From the NCBI RefSeq assembly GCF_000807255.1, contig NZ_CP009268.1, positions 336,384-400,383 on the forward strand: a stretch of DNA of 64,000 bases, in the 5' to 3' direction. The notes under the pieces were generated by a model. The model ran no database searches, was not told where the DNA came from, and worked only from the letters and a program-made list of their open reading frames with translations. This document shows, piece after piece, positions 9,028 through 16,878 of the stretch; within the stretch, counting starts at the first letter, position 1, and each line of letters starts with the position of its first letter. The position numbers and the translations under genes were made by a program. This DNA comes from Clostridium pasteurianum DSM 525 = ATCC 6013 (GTDB taxonomy: Bacteria > Bacillota > Clostridia > Clostridiales > Clostridiaceae).

Positions 9028-9903
9028 ATGGAAGAAGATTTTAAAAAAGTTTTAATTACTATGCAGTGCAATGAGATAACTGAAAAAGAAATCTATACTA
9101 AAGTTTCACAGATTACAAAAGATGAAAATAACAGAAATATAATGCTCAAAATTGCTAAGGAAGAAGAGCAGCATTATAATTTGATAAAATCCTATACTAA
9201 TGAAGAGGTTCCCGTAAACAAAAAAAGAGTATGGTTCTATTGTTTAGCAGCTAAGGTATTTGGATTTACATTTGCCGTTAAGCAAATGGAAGGAAGAGAA
9301 AATGAGGTGGTTAGAGGGTATAGCTATGAAAAGCTGTCAGAAAATTTTCCTAAACTTTCAAAAATAGCAGAAGAAGAAGAAAAACATGAGTTGTTGTTAA
9401 TCGATATGCTGGATGAAGAGAGACTTAAATATGTGGGAGCCATAGTGCTTGGATTAAATGATGCATTAGTAGAGATAACAGGCAGTTTGGCGGGATTTAC
9501 CTTGTCTATGGCAAACACCAGAGTAATAGCTTTGGCGGGATTGATTACGGGTATATCAGCCACCCTTTCCATGGCAGCTAGTGAGTATATTGCTGAAAAA
9601 ACAGAAGGTACCAAAAATGCTTTAAAATCTAGTTTATATACAGGTATTTCCTATTTAGGAACTGTGGCTTTGTTGATACTTCCATTTATTTTTACACATG
9701 AAAATATGTATATACAAGCTCTTATAATAAGTCTTATTATTGCTGTAGTCATAATATCTTTATTCAATTATTATATATCTGTGGCCAAAGGACTTAATTT
9801 TAAAAAAAGGTTTCTTCAGATGGCAGGTGTAAGTTTAGGGGTGGCGGCTTTTTCTTTCATTGTAGGACTATTAGTAAAAAACATATTAAATATAAATTTA
9901 TAA
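9028..9903 (+). CDS. VIT1/CCC1-family metal transporter with N-terminal ferritin-like domain
   Basis: Two-part protein. Residues about 1-130 form a rubrerythrin/ferritin-like four-helix domain with repeated Glu/His motifs (KEEEQHYNLI, EEEEKHELLL) able to bind a di-iron centre. Residues about 135-291 are a VIT1/CCC1 membrane domain with GLNDALVEITGSLAG and ITGISATLSMAASEYIA, as in vacuolar iron transporters and bacterial Fe/Mn exporters. I chose ATG at 9028 because GGAGAGG ends 6 nt before it; the in-frame upstream ATG at 9022 has no spacing. It probably senses or oxidises Fe(II) and exports it (family-based inference). It stands alone and is followed by a bidirectional terminator. Confidence 0.88.
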   Translation: MEEDFKKVLITMQCNEITEKEIYTKVSQITKDENNRNIMLKIAKEEEQHYNLIKSYTNEEVPVNKKRVWFYCLAAKVFGFTFAVKQMEGRENEVVRGYSYEKLSENFPKLSKIAEEEEKHELLLIDMLDEERLKYVGAIVLGLNDALVEITGSLAGFTLSMANTRVIALAGLITGISATLSMAASEYIAEKTEGTKNALKSSLYTGISYLGTVALLILPFIFTHENMYIQALIISLIIAVVIISLFNYYISVAKGLNFKKRFLQMAGVSLGVAAFSFIVGLLVKNILNINL

Positions 9904-9983
9904 TATAATAGTACGTTTCGTTTGTATTCCTTGAAATCCATAAATATATGGAATGAAATTCTAAATACAATATATTAAACTGT

Positions 9984-10028
9984 AAAAGGTACATAGATTT
10001 TTGCTTAGAAAATCCATGTACCTTTTTC
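9984..10028. terminator. bidirectional terminator between converging genes
   Basis: AAAAGGTACATAGATTTT-type stem pairing with AAAATCCATGTACCTTTT, flanked by an A-run on one side and a T-run on the other, so it can serve the VIT gene on the plus strand and the reductase gene on the minus strand. Confidence 0.85.
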
Positions 10029-10029
10029 T

Positions 10030-11580
10030 TTACACAATATATTTATTGAGAATGTTATTTAAGTTTTCTTTATGATTTTGAATATATTCGGAGAACTCTT
10101 CCATAGATTCATCTATGCTTATAGCCAATTCATACAAAAAATCAGGCACTTTTTCTTGAAGGATATCCCCTTTGTATTCAGCAAGTTTTGTTTTGCCTAT
10201 ACCAAGAGTTCCGTTTAAATGAAGTTCAAATACATTTTTTAAATCACCATTAATTCTCTTCATCTTTCCACAGAATCCAATTTTACCTATTTCATGTACA
10301 CCACAGGAATTTGGGCATCCAGACAGATGTATTTGTGGCAATATATCTTTAGTAAAATTATTTTTGTGAAAATAGTCTACTATTTCTTTTAAGGTATTCT
10401 GAGTATTTAAAATTCCCATCTGACAGATTGGAACACCGATACAGGATACAGAATGCTCTAGTTTTGTAGTGCCGCCTATATGTTCTGTACTTTTAAGAAG
10501 GCTTTCTGCTTCTTTTCCGTTTAAATTTCTAATATATATACCTTCAGTCAAGGATAATCTTATTTCAACATCTTCAATATTTTCTGTTTCTTCTAATATT
10601 AGTTTTAAGTCTTTTAATTGTAATTGTCCTCCTATTGGGTGTATATATACACTATACAATCTAGCTTGTCTTTGAGGAAATAATCTAGGATGTTCTATTG
10701 AAGTTTCTAATCCTTTTTTGCTATAAACTTTGTTTTTAACATTTAGGTCTAAATTTTCATTTACAATTACTTTTTTCAAGTGATTTTTATAGCAGTTTAT
10801 GAAATTTTCTTTACCCATTCTATCCAATATATACCTTACACGAGCCTTACCGCTATTTTTATAATCTCCTTCCGCTATGAAAAATTTTGTCATTGCCTCA
10901 ATATGATATAATACATCTTTCGGATATATTAGATCGGGAAATTCTACAGATAATTTAGGATTTCTCCCAAGGCCTCCACCAAAGTATATCTTAAAGTATT
11001 CTTTTTCATTTTTTTTCACAGCTAAAAAACCAAGATCTACTACTGTTACATGAGATGCATCTTCATAATTACTGGAAAATGAAACTTTAAGTTTTCTTGG
11101 AAGTTTATAGCTATATATCCTGTCTAAAAAATACTTTCCTACAGCTAGAGCATAGGGAGATACATCAAAGGCCTCATTTTTTTCTACGCCTGATAAAGGG
11201 GAAATTGCAACATTTCTTGGAAAATTTCCACCTGAACCTCTTGAATATAATCCATTTTCTATACCTTCCTTCATTATATGGCAAATACCGTCAATATCAA
11301 TTCCGTGCAGTTGAACTGCTTGGCGGGTAGTAAAATGTATTCCTTTTAAATTATACTTATTTGCAAAGTTATAGATTAATTTTAAATCTTTTCTAGAAGC
11401 TATTCCAGAAGGTATTCTGAGCCTTATCATAAAATCTTTTTTATTTCGGTGTGCATACACACCCATACCACCAGAAACTTTTTTAAAATCCATTTTACTT
11501 ATCTCATTATTTAAAAATTTATAGCCTAAATTTCTAAAATCATCAATTTCCTTTAAAAGAATATCATTCAAAGTCTTCAC
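10030..11580 (-). CDS. siroheme nitrite/sulfite reductase hemoprotein
   Basis: Single-chain siroheme and [4Fe-4S] reductase that carries out six-electron reduction of nitrite to ammonia or sulfite to sulfide, probably with ferredoxin as donor. Two tandem ferredoxin-like half domains and two NIR/SIR domains are present. The cluster ligands appear as SCIGVPIC (Cys-x5-Cys) and SGCPNSC (Cys-x3-Cys) at about residues 383-389 and 425-429. Siroheme-contacting basic motifs include GIHFTTRQAVQLHGI and the SRGSGGNFPRN stretch. The length of 516 residues is typical. The start is GTG with AGGTGA five bases upstream. It is divergent from a LysR gene that likely controls it. Sequence alone does not separate nitrite from sulfite. 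Confidence 0.88.
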   Translation of the reverse strand: MKTLNDILLKEIDDFRNLGYKFLNNEISKMDFKKVSGGMGVYAHRNKKDFMIRLRIPSGIASRKDLKLIYNFANKYNLKGIHFTTRQAVQLHGIDIDGICHIMKEGIENGLYSRGSGGNFPRNVAISPLSGVEKNEAFDVSPYALAVGKYFLDRIYSYKLPRKLKVSFSSNYEDASHVTVVDLGFLAVKKNEKEYFKIYFGGGLGRNPKLSVEFPDLIYPKDVLYHIEAMTKFFIAEGDYKNSGKARVRYILDRMGKENFINCYKNHLKKVIVNENLDLNVKNKVYSKKGLETSIEHPRLFPQRQARLYSVYIHPIGGQLQLKDLKLILEETENIEDVEIRLSLTEGIYIRNLNGKEAESLLKSTEHIGGTTKLEHSVSCIGVPICQMGILNTQNTLKEIVDYFHKNNFTKDILPQIHLSGCPNSCGVHEIGKIGFCGKMKRINGDLKNVFELHLNGTLGIGKTKLAEYKGDILQEKVPDFLYELAISIDESMEEFSEYIQNHKENLNNILNKYIV

Positions 11581-11638
11581 TTAAATCACCTATCTTTGTT
11601 GAAATATTAATATATATATAGTATAGTTTCTTTTAATC

Positions 11639-11673
11639 AATAAGTATAATACGTATTTTTTATTATACTTATT
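11639..11673. promoter_or_regulatory. perfect inverted repeat in the divergent reductase/LysR region
   Basis: AATAAGTATAAT (11639-11650) and its exact complement (11662-11673) separated by 11 nt lie in the 120-bp gap between divergent genes. Size, A/T-rich arms and position fit a LysR-type operator controlling both directions. A terminator is unlikely because no gene ends here. Confidence 0.6.
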
Positions 11674-11700
11674 AATATTTTTAATAGACGAGGTGATATT

Positions 11701-12588
11701 GTGATAGAGGAATTAAAGACCTTTATTGCTGTAGTAGATAAGAAAAGTTTTACTAAAGCTGCTAATTTCATTAATATATCTCAACCAAGTGTTAGTTCGC
11801 ATATATCCATTTTAGAAAGATATTTCAATACAAGATTAATAGAAAGATCAAATAAACAGAAGAATATATTAATTACACAAACTGGGAAAATTTTATATAA
11901 GCGGGCTAAACAGATGATAGGATTCTTAGAGGAGACTAAAGAAGAATTAAACAATTATCATAATTCCATTTCTGGGACTTTAAAGATTGGGGCAAGTATG
12001 ACTATAGGAGAATTTTTACTTCCTTCCATATTGGGTGATTTTATTAAAGAATTTCCTGAAGTAAAGCTGGATGTTACTATAGAAAATACTAAGCATATTT
12101 ATGATAAATTTAAAAATTATGATATAGATATAGCTTTAGTTGAAGGTACGGTGCCAGTAGAAAATTATGTATATAAAAATTTTTACAAAGATACTATGGT
12201 TATCGTGGTACCATATTTATCTTCCCAAAATTTAAATTCTAATTTAAAAGACTATCTGTCAAAACAAACCTGGATACATAGAGAAGAAGGTTCGGGAACA
12301 GGAGAAAACCTGAATATTTTTCTTAATGATGAAGATATACATCCTAAAAATTTTATTGTATTAGGGAGTAATTATGCAATAAAAGAAGCGGTTAAAAATA
12401 ATCTGGGAATAAGTTTTATTTCATCTTTAGTAATTAATGAAGCAGTTAAAAATAATGAAGTAGAGGTTATTTCTATAAAGGATAATTATAATAGATATTT
12501 TTCCTATTTAGTACATGAAAATAATATTTCTAGATTGGCATCCGTGTTTCTTGAAAAATTAAAATTGTACAGTAATATAGATAATTAA
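11701..12588 (+). CDS. LysR-family transcriptional regulator, divergent from the reductase
   Basis: Transcription factor of 295 residues. The N-terminal winged helix-turn-helix includes KSFTKAANFINISQPSVSSHISILERYF (about residues 15-42, several pieces of it standard for LysR), followed by a linker helix and a periplasmic-binding-like co-inducer domain (GTLKIGASMTIGEFLLP onward). It starts with GTG at 11701 behind GAGGTGAT. It lies head to head with the siroheme reductase, the classic arrangement for CysB/CysL-type control of sulfite or nitrite reduction. The co-inducer is not predictable; O-acetylserine, sulfur or nitrogen metabolites are candidates. A strong terminator follows. Confidence 0.9.
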   Translation: MIEELKTFIAVVDKKSFTKAANFINISQPSVSSHISILERYFNTRLIERSNKQKNILITQTGKILYKRAKQMIGFLEETKEELNNYHNSISGTLKIGASMTIGEFLLPSILGDFIKEFPEVKLDVTIENTKHIYDKFKNYDIDIALVEGTVPVENYVYKNFYKDTMVIVVPYLSSQNLNSNLKDYLSKQTWIHREEGSGTGENLNIFLNDEDIHPKNFIVLGSNYAIKEAVKNNLGISFISSLVINEAVKNNEVEVISIKDNYNRYFSYLVHENNISRLASVFLEKLKLYSNIDN

Positions 12589-12696
12589 ATTATAAAAAAA
12601 TTTTATATAAGTGAATATATAAAGAAATATTGTCAATAATTAAAAGGTAATGAAAATTATTCATTATATTCCCCTAAATTTTAATATATAAATTTT

Positions 12697-12731
12697 GAAA
12701 AGGTACACTAGGTTAGAGTGTACCTTTTGTT
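12697..12731 (+). terminator. rho-independent terminator after LysR
   Basis: AAAAGGTACACT and AGTGTACCTTTT form a 12-bp stem with a 7-nt loop followed by a T-rich tail. Confidence 0.85.
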
Positions 12732-13215
12732 TTTTGTATATAATTTACTTGAATAAATTTATTAGTGTACTGAATTATAATTATATTGTAGTTAATAAAT
12801 TATCTATTAAATAATTATAGATAAAAAAAGGAGAACGTAAAAGTATGCTACCCTTATGTTCTCAAAATAAAATGTTATTAAACTGGTTATCTATTATTTA
12901 AAGCAAAATGCATAATAGCAATATTTTAGTGCCTTAAGTTAAATAATTTAAATATTATATAATTATGAAAGTGGCACTTTTATAGTATGATTTACTATGA
13001 TGTAATTATATAACATGTACAAGATATAGTCAAATGGAAAATACGAAAAAATATTATCTGTTTAATGTTAATATACATTATATAATATTAAAATGTTATG
13101 TTTGGCATGGAGTCAGTGGTTTGTGGCTTAAGTTATATTATAGTATATGCTAAATATGTGGAATGAAATTTGCTAATATATATTATAGATATCTTGATAG
13201 GAAAGGAATTATAAT
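12732..13215. other. long AT-rich gap with two hairpins upstream of the mocA-like gene
   Basis: No reading frame here looks coding. Two structures stand out: a 10-bp stem at 12831-12863 (GAGAACGTAA with TTATGTTCTC, one G-U pair) and a wider one with AGTGCC (12928-12933) complementary to GGCACT (12973-12978) followed by T's. Neither matches a riboswitch class I know. A TGGCAC at 12972 resembles a sigma-54 -24 element, but the matching -12 GC is absent. Confidence 0.45.
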
Positions 13216-13794
13216 ATGAATATAACAGCTATAATAATGGCCTCTGGATATGGAAGAAGAATGGGGAGAAATAAGTTATTATTAAAATATAAAAATAAAA
13301 CTTTTATGGAACATATCTTGGAGAATATTAGAAAATGTGATTTTTATAGTAGAGTAATTGTAGCAAGAGATGAAGGAATTCTTGGATTGGCTGAATCACT
13401 AGGATTTAAGGCTATAGAAAATGAACAGGCGTTTAAGGGTCAGAGTGAGTCTATAAAGCTTGGAATAAATAATTCTCCAAAGAGTGATGGATATATGTTT
13501 TTTACTGCAGATCAGCCTCTTTTAGATATTGAAACCATTGAGATTTTAATGAAGACTTTTAATGAAAATAAATATAGTATAATAATTCCGAAATTTCGAG
13601 AGAGAAGAGGAAGTCCAGTAATATTTGCCTCACGATTTCTTAAAGAATTACAGGAATTACAGGGAGATGTGGGAGGTAAAAAAGTTATAGATAATAATAA
13701 AGAAGCTGTAGTTTTTGCAGAGATTACAAGAGAAGAAGTACTTTTTGATATTGATACCTATGAAGATTATTGTAAATTAATAAATTTAAAATAG
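13216..13794 (+). CDS. MocA-like molybdenum cofactor nucleotidyltransferase
   Basis: NTP-transferase of the MobA/MocA fold. The nucleotide-binding signature MASGYGRRMGRNKLLLKYKNK occupies roughly residues 8-28 (variant of LAAGxGxRMGxxK), with the metal-site block TADQP and RRGSPVIF downstream. MocA-type enzymes add CMP to molybdopterin for xanthine-dehydrogenase-class hydroxylases, matching the hydroxylase genes in this region. The length of 192 residues is usual. AGGAAAGGA precedes the ATG. It lies ahead of yqeB with an RHS-gene remnant between them. A second, more divergent paralogue sits at 22330, so the two may have different jobs (cytidylyl transfer versus selenium-cofactor handling). 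That split is inference. Confidence 0.82.
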   Translation: MNITAIIMASGYGRRMGRNKLLLKYKNKTFMEHILENIRKCDFYSRVIVARDEGILGLAESLGFKAIENEQAFKGQSESIKLGINNSPKSDGYMFFTADQPLLDIETIEILMKTFNENKYSIIIPKFRERRGSPVIFASRFLKELQELQGDVGGKKVIDNNKEAVVFAEITREEVLFDIDTYEDYCKLINLK

Positions 13795-13797
13795 CGG

Positions 13798-13887
13798 CAC
13801 AATTATTACTTAAATGCAAGGTATTATAATGCTGAGCGGGGCAGGTTTATTAATGCTGATGCCTATGGTGGAAATGTGGGAAATTTG
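13798..13887 (+). pseudogene. remnant of an RHS/YD-repeat core
   Basis: Continuing in the frame of the preceding gene after its TAG stop, the DNA translates to NARYYNAERGRFINAD and then YGG, which matches the hallmark RHS repeat-associated core (YLNARYYNPxxGRFIxxD). No start codon or ribosome site, no other YD repeats and no C-terminal toxin follow. The frame ends at the TAG at 13939-13941. It is therefore a short fossil of a large RHS polymorphic-toxin-like gene left between two cofactor genes. Confidence 0.7.
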
Positions 13888-13933
13888 CTAGAATATATTT
13901 ATTTAATTAATTGTAGAAAAGAGATGATAAATT

Positions 13934-14734
13934 TTGTTTAGTGAAGTTGTTATTGTAAGAGGTGGGGGAGATATTGCTTCAGGAGCTATACAAAAGTTAT
14001 ATAGAAGTGGATTTAGAGTTTTGGTTCTGGAAGTGAATAAGCCTAGTGCTATTAGAAGAAAGGTATGCTTTAGTGAGGCTATATATGATGAAGAGACTAA
14101 TATAGAGGGCATAAGAGCTGTCAGAGTAAATTGTGAAGCTGAAATTTTTAAGGCATGGAGAGATAATGTAATCCCTGTAGTTGTAGATCCAAAGGGCAAA
14201 TATATAGAGCTTCTAAAACCTGAAATTGTAGTGGATGCAATACTGGCTAAGAAAAATCTTGGTACAAATATGAATATGGCACCTTATACTATTGCACTGG
14301 GGCCTGGATTTGAAGCCGGAGTTGATGTGAATATAGTGGTAGAAACTAATAGGGGGCACAACTTGGGAAGGTTGATATTTGAAGGGAAAGCAGCAAAGGA
14401 TACAGGAATTCCTGGAGTGATAGCAGGATATTCTAAAGAAAGGGTAATATACAGTCCTGCCAGTGGTATTATAAATAATGCAAGAGATATTGGAGATATA
14501 GTAAATAAGGGGGATATACTCTCATATATAGGTACTGAAACTGTTAAAGCTACTATAGATGGGGTGCTGAGAGGAACTATAAGAAATAATACGGAAGTTT
14601 TTAAAGGATTAAAAATAGCAGATATTGATCCAAGGCTTTCAGAGACAAAAAATTGTTTCACTATTTCTGATAAAGCTAGGAATATTGGTGGAGCAGTATT
14701 GGAGTCCATTTTGTATCTTATTAGAAACAAATAA
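13934..14734 (+). CDS. yqeB: selenium-dependent molybdenum hydroxylase system protein YqeB (EF2563 family)
   Basis: YqeB family, strictly associated with selenium-dependent molybdenum hydroxylases. The Rossmann-like N-terminus VVIVRGGGDIASGAIQKLYRSG, of which RGGGDIASG is diagnostic, is followed by VVVDPKG and a conserved GPGFEAG block. The C-terminal part carries a biotinyl-lipoyl-like small domain (SPASGIINNARDIGDIVNKGD). The length of 266 residues is normal. The start is TTG at 13934 with a GAGATG-type site; the resulting N-terminus MFSEVVIVRGGGD agrees with relatives. It lies 140 bp after the mocA-like gene and is followed by a terminator, so the two form a maturation unit separate from the catabolic operon. 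The molecular role is not established. Confidence 0.9.
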   Translation: MFSEVVIVRGGGDIASGAIQKLYRSGFRVLVLEVNKPSAIRRKVCFSEAIYDEETNIEGIRAVRVNCEAEIFKAWRDNVIPVVVDPKGKYIELLKPEIVVDAILAKKNLGTNMNMAPYTIALGPGFEAGVDVNIVVETNRGHNLGRLIFEGKAAKDTGIPGVIAGYSKERVIYSPASGIINNARDIGDIVNKGDILSYIGTETVKATIDGVLRGTIRNNTEVFKGLKIADIDPRLSETKNCFTISDKARNIGGAVLESILYLIRNK

Positions 14735-14751
14735 ATTTATCATATTAGAAA

Positions 14752-14781
14752 TTTGATTATCAAAATGATATAATTTATCAT
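14752..14781. promoter_or_regulatory. paired palindromes, candidate enhancer sites for a sigma-54 activator
   Basis: TTTGAT-T-ATCAAA (14752-14764) directly abuts ATGATA-TAATT-TATCAT (14765-14781). They lie about 100-125 bp upstream of the predicted sigma-54 promoter, the usual distance for bacterial enhancer-binding protein sites. The activator is not encoded in this window. Confidence 0.4.
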
Positions 14782-14826
14782 AAAGATAAACAAAAAAATA
14801 TCATAATTTTAATAATAACTATAGTG

Positions 14827-14876
14827 TAAAACAGGCTTTAATTTGACAAAGTAATAAAAAAAGACCTGTTTTTTTA
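14827..14876 (+). terminator. terminator after yqeB
   Basis: AAACAGG-CTTT pairs with AAAG-ACCTGTTT across a 17-nt loop, with one bulge, followed by a T-run. It lies between the paired palindromes and the -24 element and isolates the catabolic operon from yqeB. Confidence 0.75.
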
Positions 14877-14877
14877 A

Positions 14878-14895
14878 TTGGCATAAATTTTGCTA
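14878..14895 (+). promoter_or_regulatory. sigma-54 (-24/-12) promoter of the purine/hydantoin operon
   Basis: TTGGCATAAATTTTGCTA matches the sigma-54 consensus TGGCAc-N5-TTGCa, with the invariant GG (14880-14881) and GC (14892-14893) separated by exactly 10 nt. It is about 235 nt upstream of the first operon gene and directly after the yqeB terminator. No equally good sigma-A pair was seen in the leader. Confidence 0.6.
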
Positions 14896-15130
14896 CATAA
14901 TATAAACATACATTAAAAATATTATAGATATCCAAACTCATAATTTAATGTTGATAATAATGTATAACTTTATTAGATTAATCTAAATTTATACTTCAAG
15001 TTGTATATCTATAAAATAGGAAAATAAAATTATTACAAAGGGTTTGTATTAATATATAGTAATTTATTAGAAAGATATAAGGATATGGTAAAAATTTTCA
15101 AATATAATTGTATAAAGGGGTGATCATCGG
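14896..15130 (+). other. long untranslated leader of the catabolic operon
   Basis: About 225 nt between the predicted sigma-54 start point and the first gene. It is AT-rich. ATTAGATTAATCTAAAT-like partial dyads occur near 14975, but no riboswitch class is recognisable. AAAGGGGTGATC before the ATG supplies the ribosome site. Confidence 0.4.
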
Positions 15131-16717
15131 ATGGATAAGATACTTATAAAAAATGGGTTTATAATTGATGGTACAGGTAAAGATAGATTTTTAGGAGATA
15201 TACTAATATTAGATGAAAATATTTATAAGATAGGTAATATAGATGAAAGAGATGATTGTAAAATAATAGATGCCAAAGGAAGGGTTGTTTGCCCTGGATT
15301 TATAGATACACATAGTCATTCTGATTTACAGGTGCTGGTGGATGGATATATAGAACCTAAAGTGAGGCAGGGTATAACTACAGAAGTTTTAGGACAGGAT
15401 GGAATATCTATGGCACCACTTCCAAAGGAATATGTAAGTCCTTGGAGAAAAAATCTGGCAGGACTTGATGGCGACAGTGATAAACTTTCTTGGGATTGGA
15501 ATAACACGGAAGGATATCTTAATTTATTAGAAAAATCTGGTATAGGACCTAATATGGCCTATCTAGTACCCCATGGAAATGTGAGAATGGAAGTTTTAGG
15601 GCTAGATGATAGACAACCCAATAAAGAAGAAATAGAAAAAATGAAGCAGGTGTTGGAAAGAGAACTAAGGGCTGGAGCAGTTGGCTTTTCTTCTGGTCTC
15701 ATATATATGCCTTGTGCTTATGGAAACACAGAGGAAATTATTGAACTTTGTAAAGTGGCAGCAAAATGTGACAAGGTTTTTGTAGTTCATCAGAGAAGTG
15801 AAGCAGATACTATAGTGGATTCCATGAAGGAAATAATAAGAATAGGAAGAGAAAGTGGAGTTAAAATTCATTTTTCCCATTTTAAGGTGTGCGGTAAAAA
15901 GAATTGGGGTAAGATAGATGCTATGATTGCTCTTTTAGATGAAGCTAAAAGGGAGGGTATAAAAGTATCCTTGGATCAGTATCCTTACGTAGCAGGGAGC
16001 ACCATGCTTGGAGTAATACTCCCACCTTGGGTACATGATGGGGGAACAGACAAGCTTTTGAAAAGACTTAAAGATGAGGATTTGAGAAAAAAGATGATTT
16101 ATGATATAGAAAAAGGTATACCTGGATGGGATAATTTTATAGACTTTGCAGGGGTTGATAATATATATGTCACTAGTGTTAAAACTGATAAAAATAAGGA
16201 TTGTATAGGTAAAAATTTAGCTGAGATAGGTAAGCTTAGGGGAAAAGATGCCTATAATGCAGCTTTTGATCTTCTCTATGAAGAGGGAAATGCAGTGGGT
16301 ATGTATGATTATTATGGTAAAGAGGAACATGTAATTAAATTTATGAAAAGAGAAGAACAAAATGTGTGTACCGATGGATTACTTGGAGGTAAACCTCATC
16401 CGAGAGTATATGGCACTTTTCCAAGAGTACTTGGCAAATATGTGAGAAGAGAAAAGGCACTTACACTAGAAGAAGCCATATACAAGATGACTTCAAAACC
16501 AGCTGCGGTATTTAAGTTTAAGGACAGAGGAAAAATATCTGAAGGAAAGAAGGCGGATATAGTAATATTCAATCCTGATACAGTTATAGATAAGGCTACT
16601 TTTATAGAACCGGATCAATATTCAGAAGGTATTGAAACTGTAATCATAAATGGGAAAATAGTTCTTCATGATGGAAATAGATCTAAAGAGTTAACAGGAA
16701 AAGTAATAAGGGAATAG
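15131..16717 (+). CDS. D-aminoacylase-type amidohydrolase (N-acyl-D-amino-acid deacylase family)
   Basis: Zinc amidohydrolase, first gene of the operon. It has the N-terminal beta sandwich, the metal motif FIDTHSHSDLQ (about residues 57-67), GITTEVLGQDG, further ligand histidines in VHQRSEAD and KIHFSHFK, the catalytic aspartate in VCTDG, and a C-terminal GKKADIVIFNPD block. The length of 528 residues fits the D-aminoacylase/dihydroorotase-like subfamily. Family members release the acyl group from N-acyl-D-amino acids. Here, in a hydantoin/purine cluster, an N-carbamoyl or ureido amino acid is a plausible alternative substrate (inference). AAAGGGGTGAT precedes the ATG. A 160-bp gap separates it from ygeY. 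Confidence 0.85.
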   Translation: MDKILIKNGFIIDGTGKDRFLGDILILDENIYKIGNIDERDDCKIIDAKGRVVCPGFIDTHSHSDLQVLVDGYIEPKVRQGITTEVLGQDGISMAPLPKEYVSPWRKNLAGLDGDSDKLSWDWNNTEGYLNLLEKSGIGPNMAYLVPHGNVRMEVLGLDDRQPNKEEIEKMKQVLERELRAGAVGFSSGLIYMPCAYGNTEEIIELCKVAAKCDKVFVVHQRSEADTIVDSMKEIIRIGRESGVKIHFSHFKVCGKKNWGKIDAMIALLDEAKREGIKVSLDQYPYVAGSTMLGVILPPWVHDGGTDKLLKRLKDEDLRKKMIYDIEKGIPGWDNFIDFAGVDNIYVTSVKTDKNKDCIGKNLAEIGKLRGKDAYNAAFDLLYEEGNAVGMYDYYGKEEHVIKFMKREEQNVCTDGLLGGKPHPRVYGTFPRVLGKYVRREKALTLEEAIYKMTSKPAAVFKFKDRGKISEGKKADIVIFNPDTVIDKATFIEPDQYSEGIETVIINGKIVLHDGNRSKELTGKVIRE

Positions 16718-16878
16718 AGAATGTTAAGTAAATATATATTTTATAAGTAGAATAGTAAATAGAAATTACGCCATTGTAATATGTATAGGATAATATACAT
16801 AATGATATGATTTTATTGGATAATAGCAATGGTTTATTTATAAAATTAAAATAGGAATTATATTTGGAGGTAGTATAA

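Noticed and set aside
12972..12990. Second sigma-54 promoter (TGGCAC) before the mocA-like gene.
   Set aside because: The -24 part is perfect but the -12 GC is replaced by GT at the required spacing.
14284..14730. 148-codon minus-strand frame opposite yqeB.
   Set aside because: Antisense shadow of a recognised gene, without start signals.
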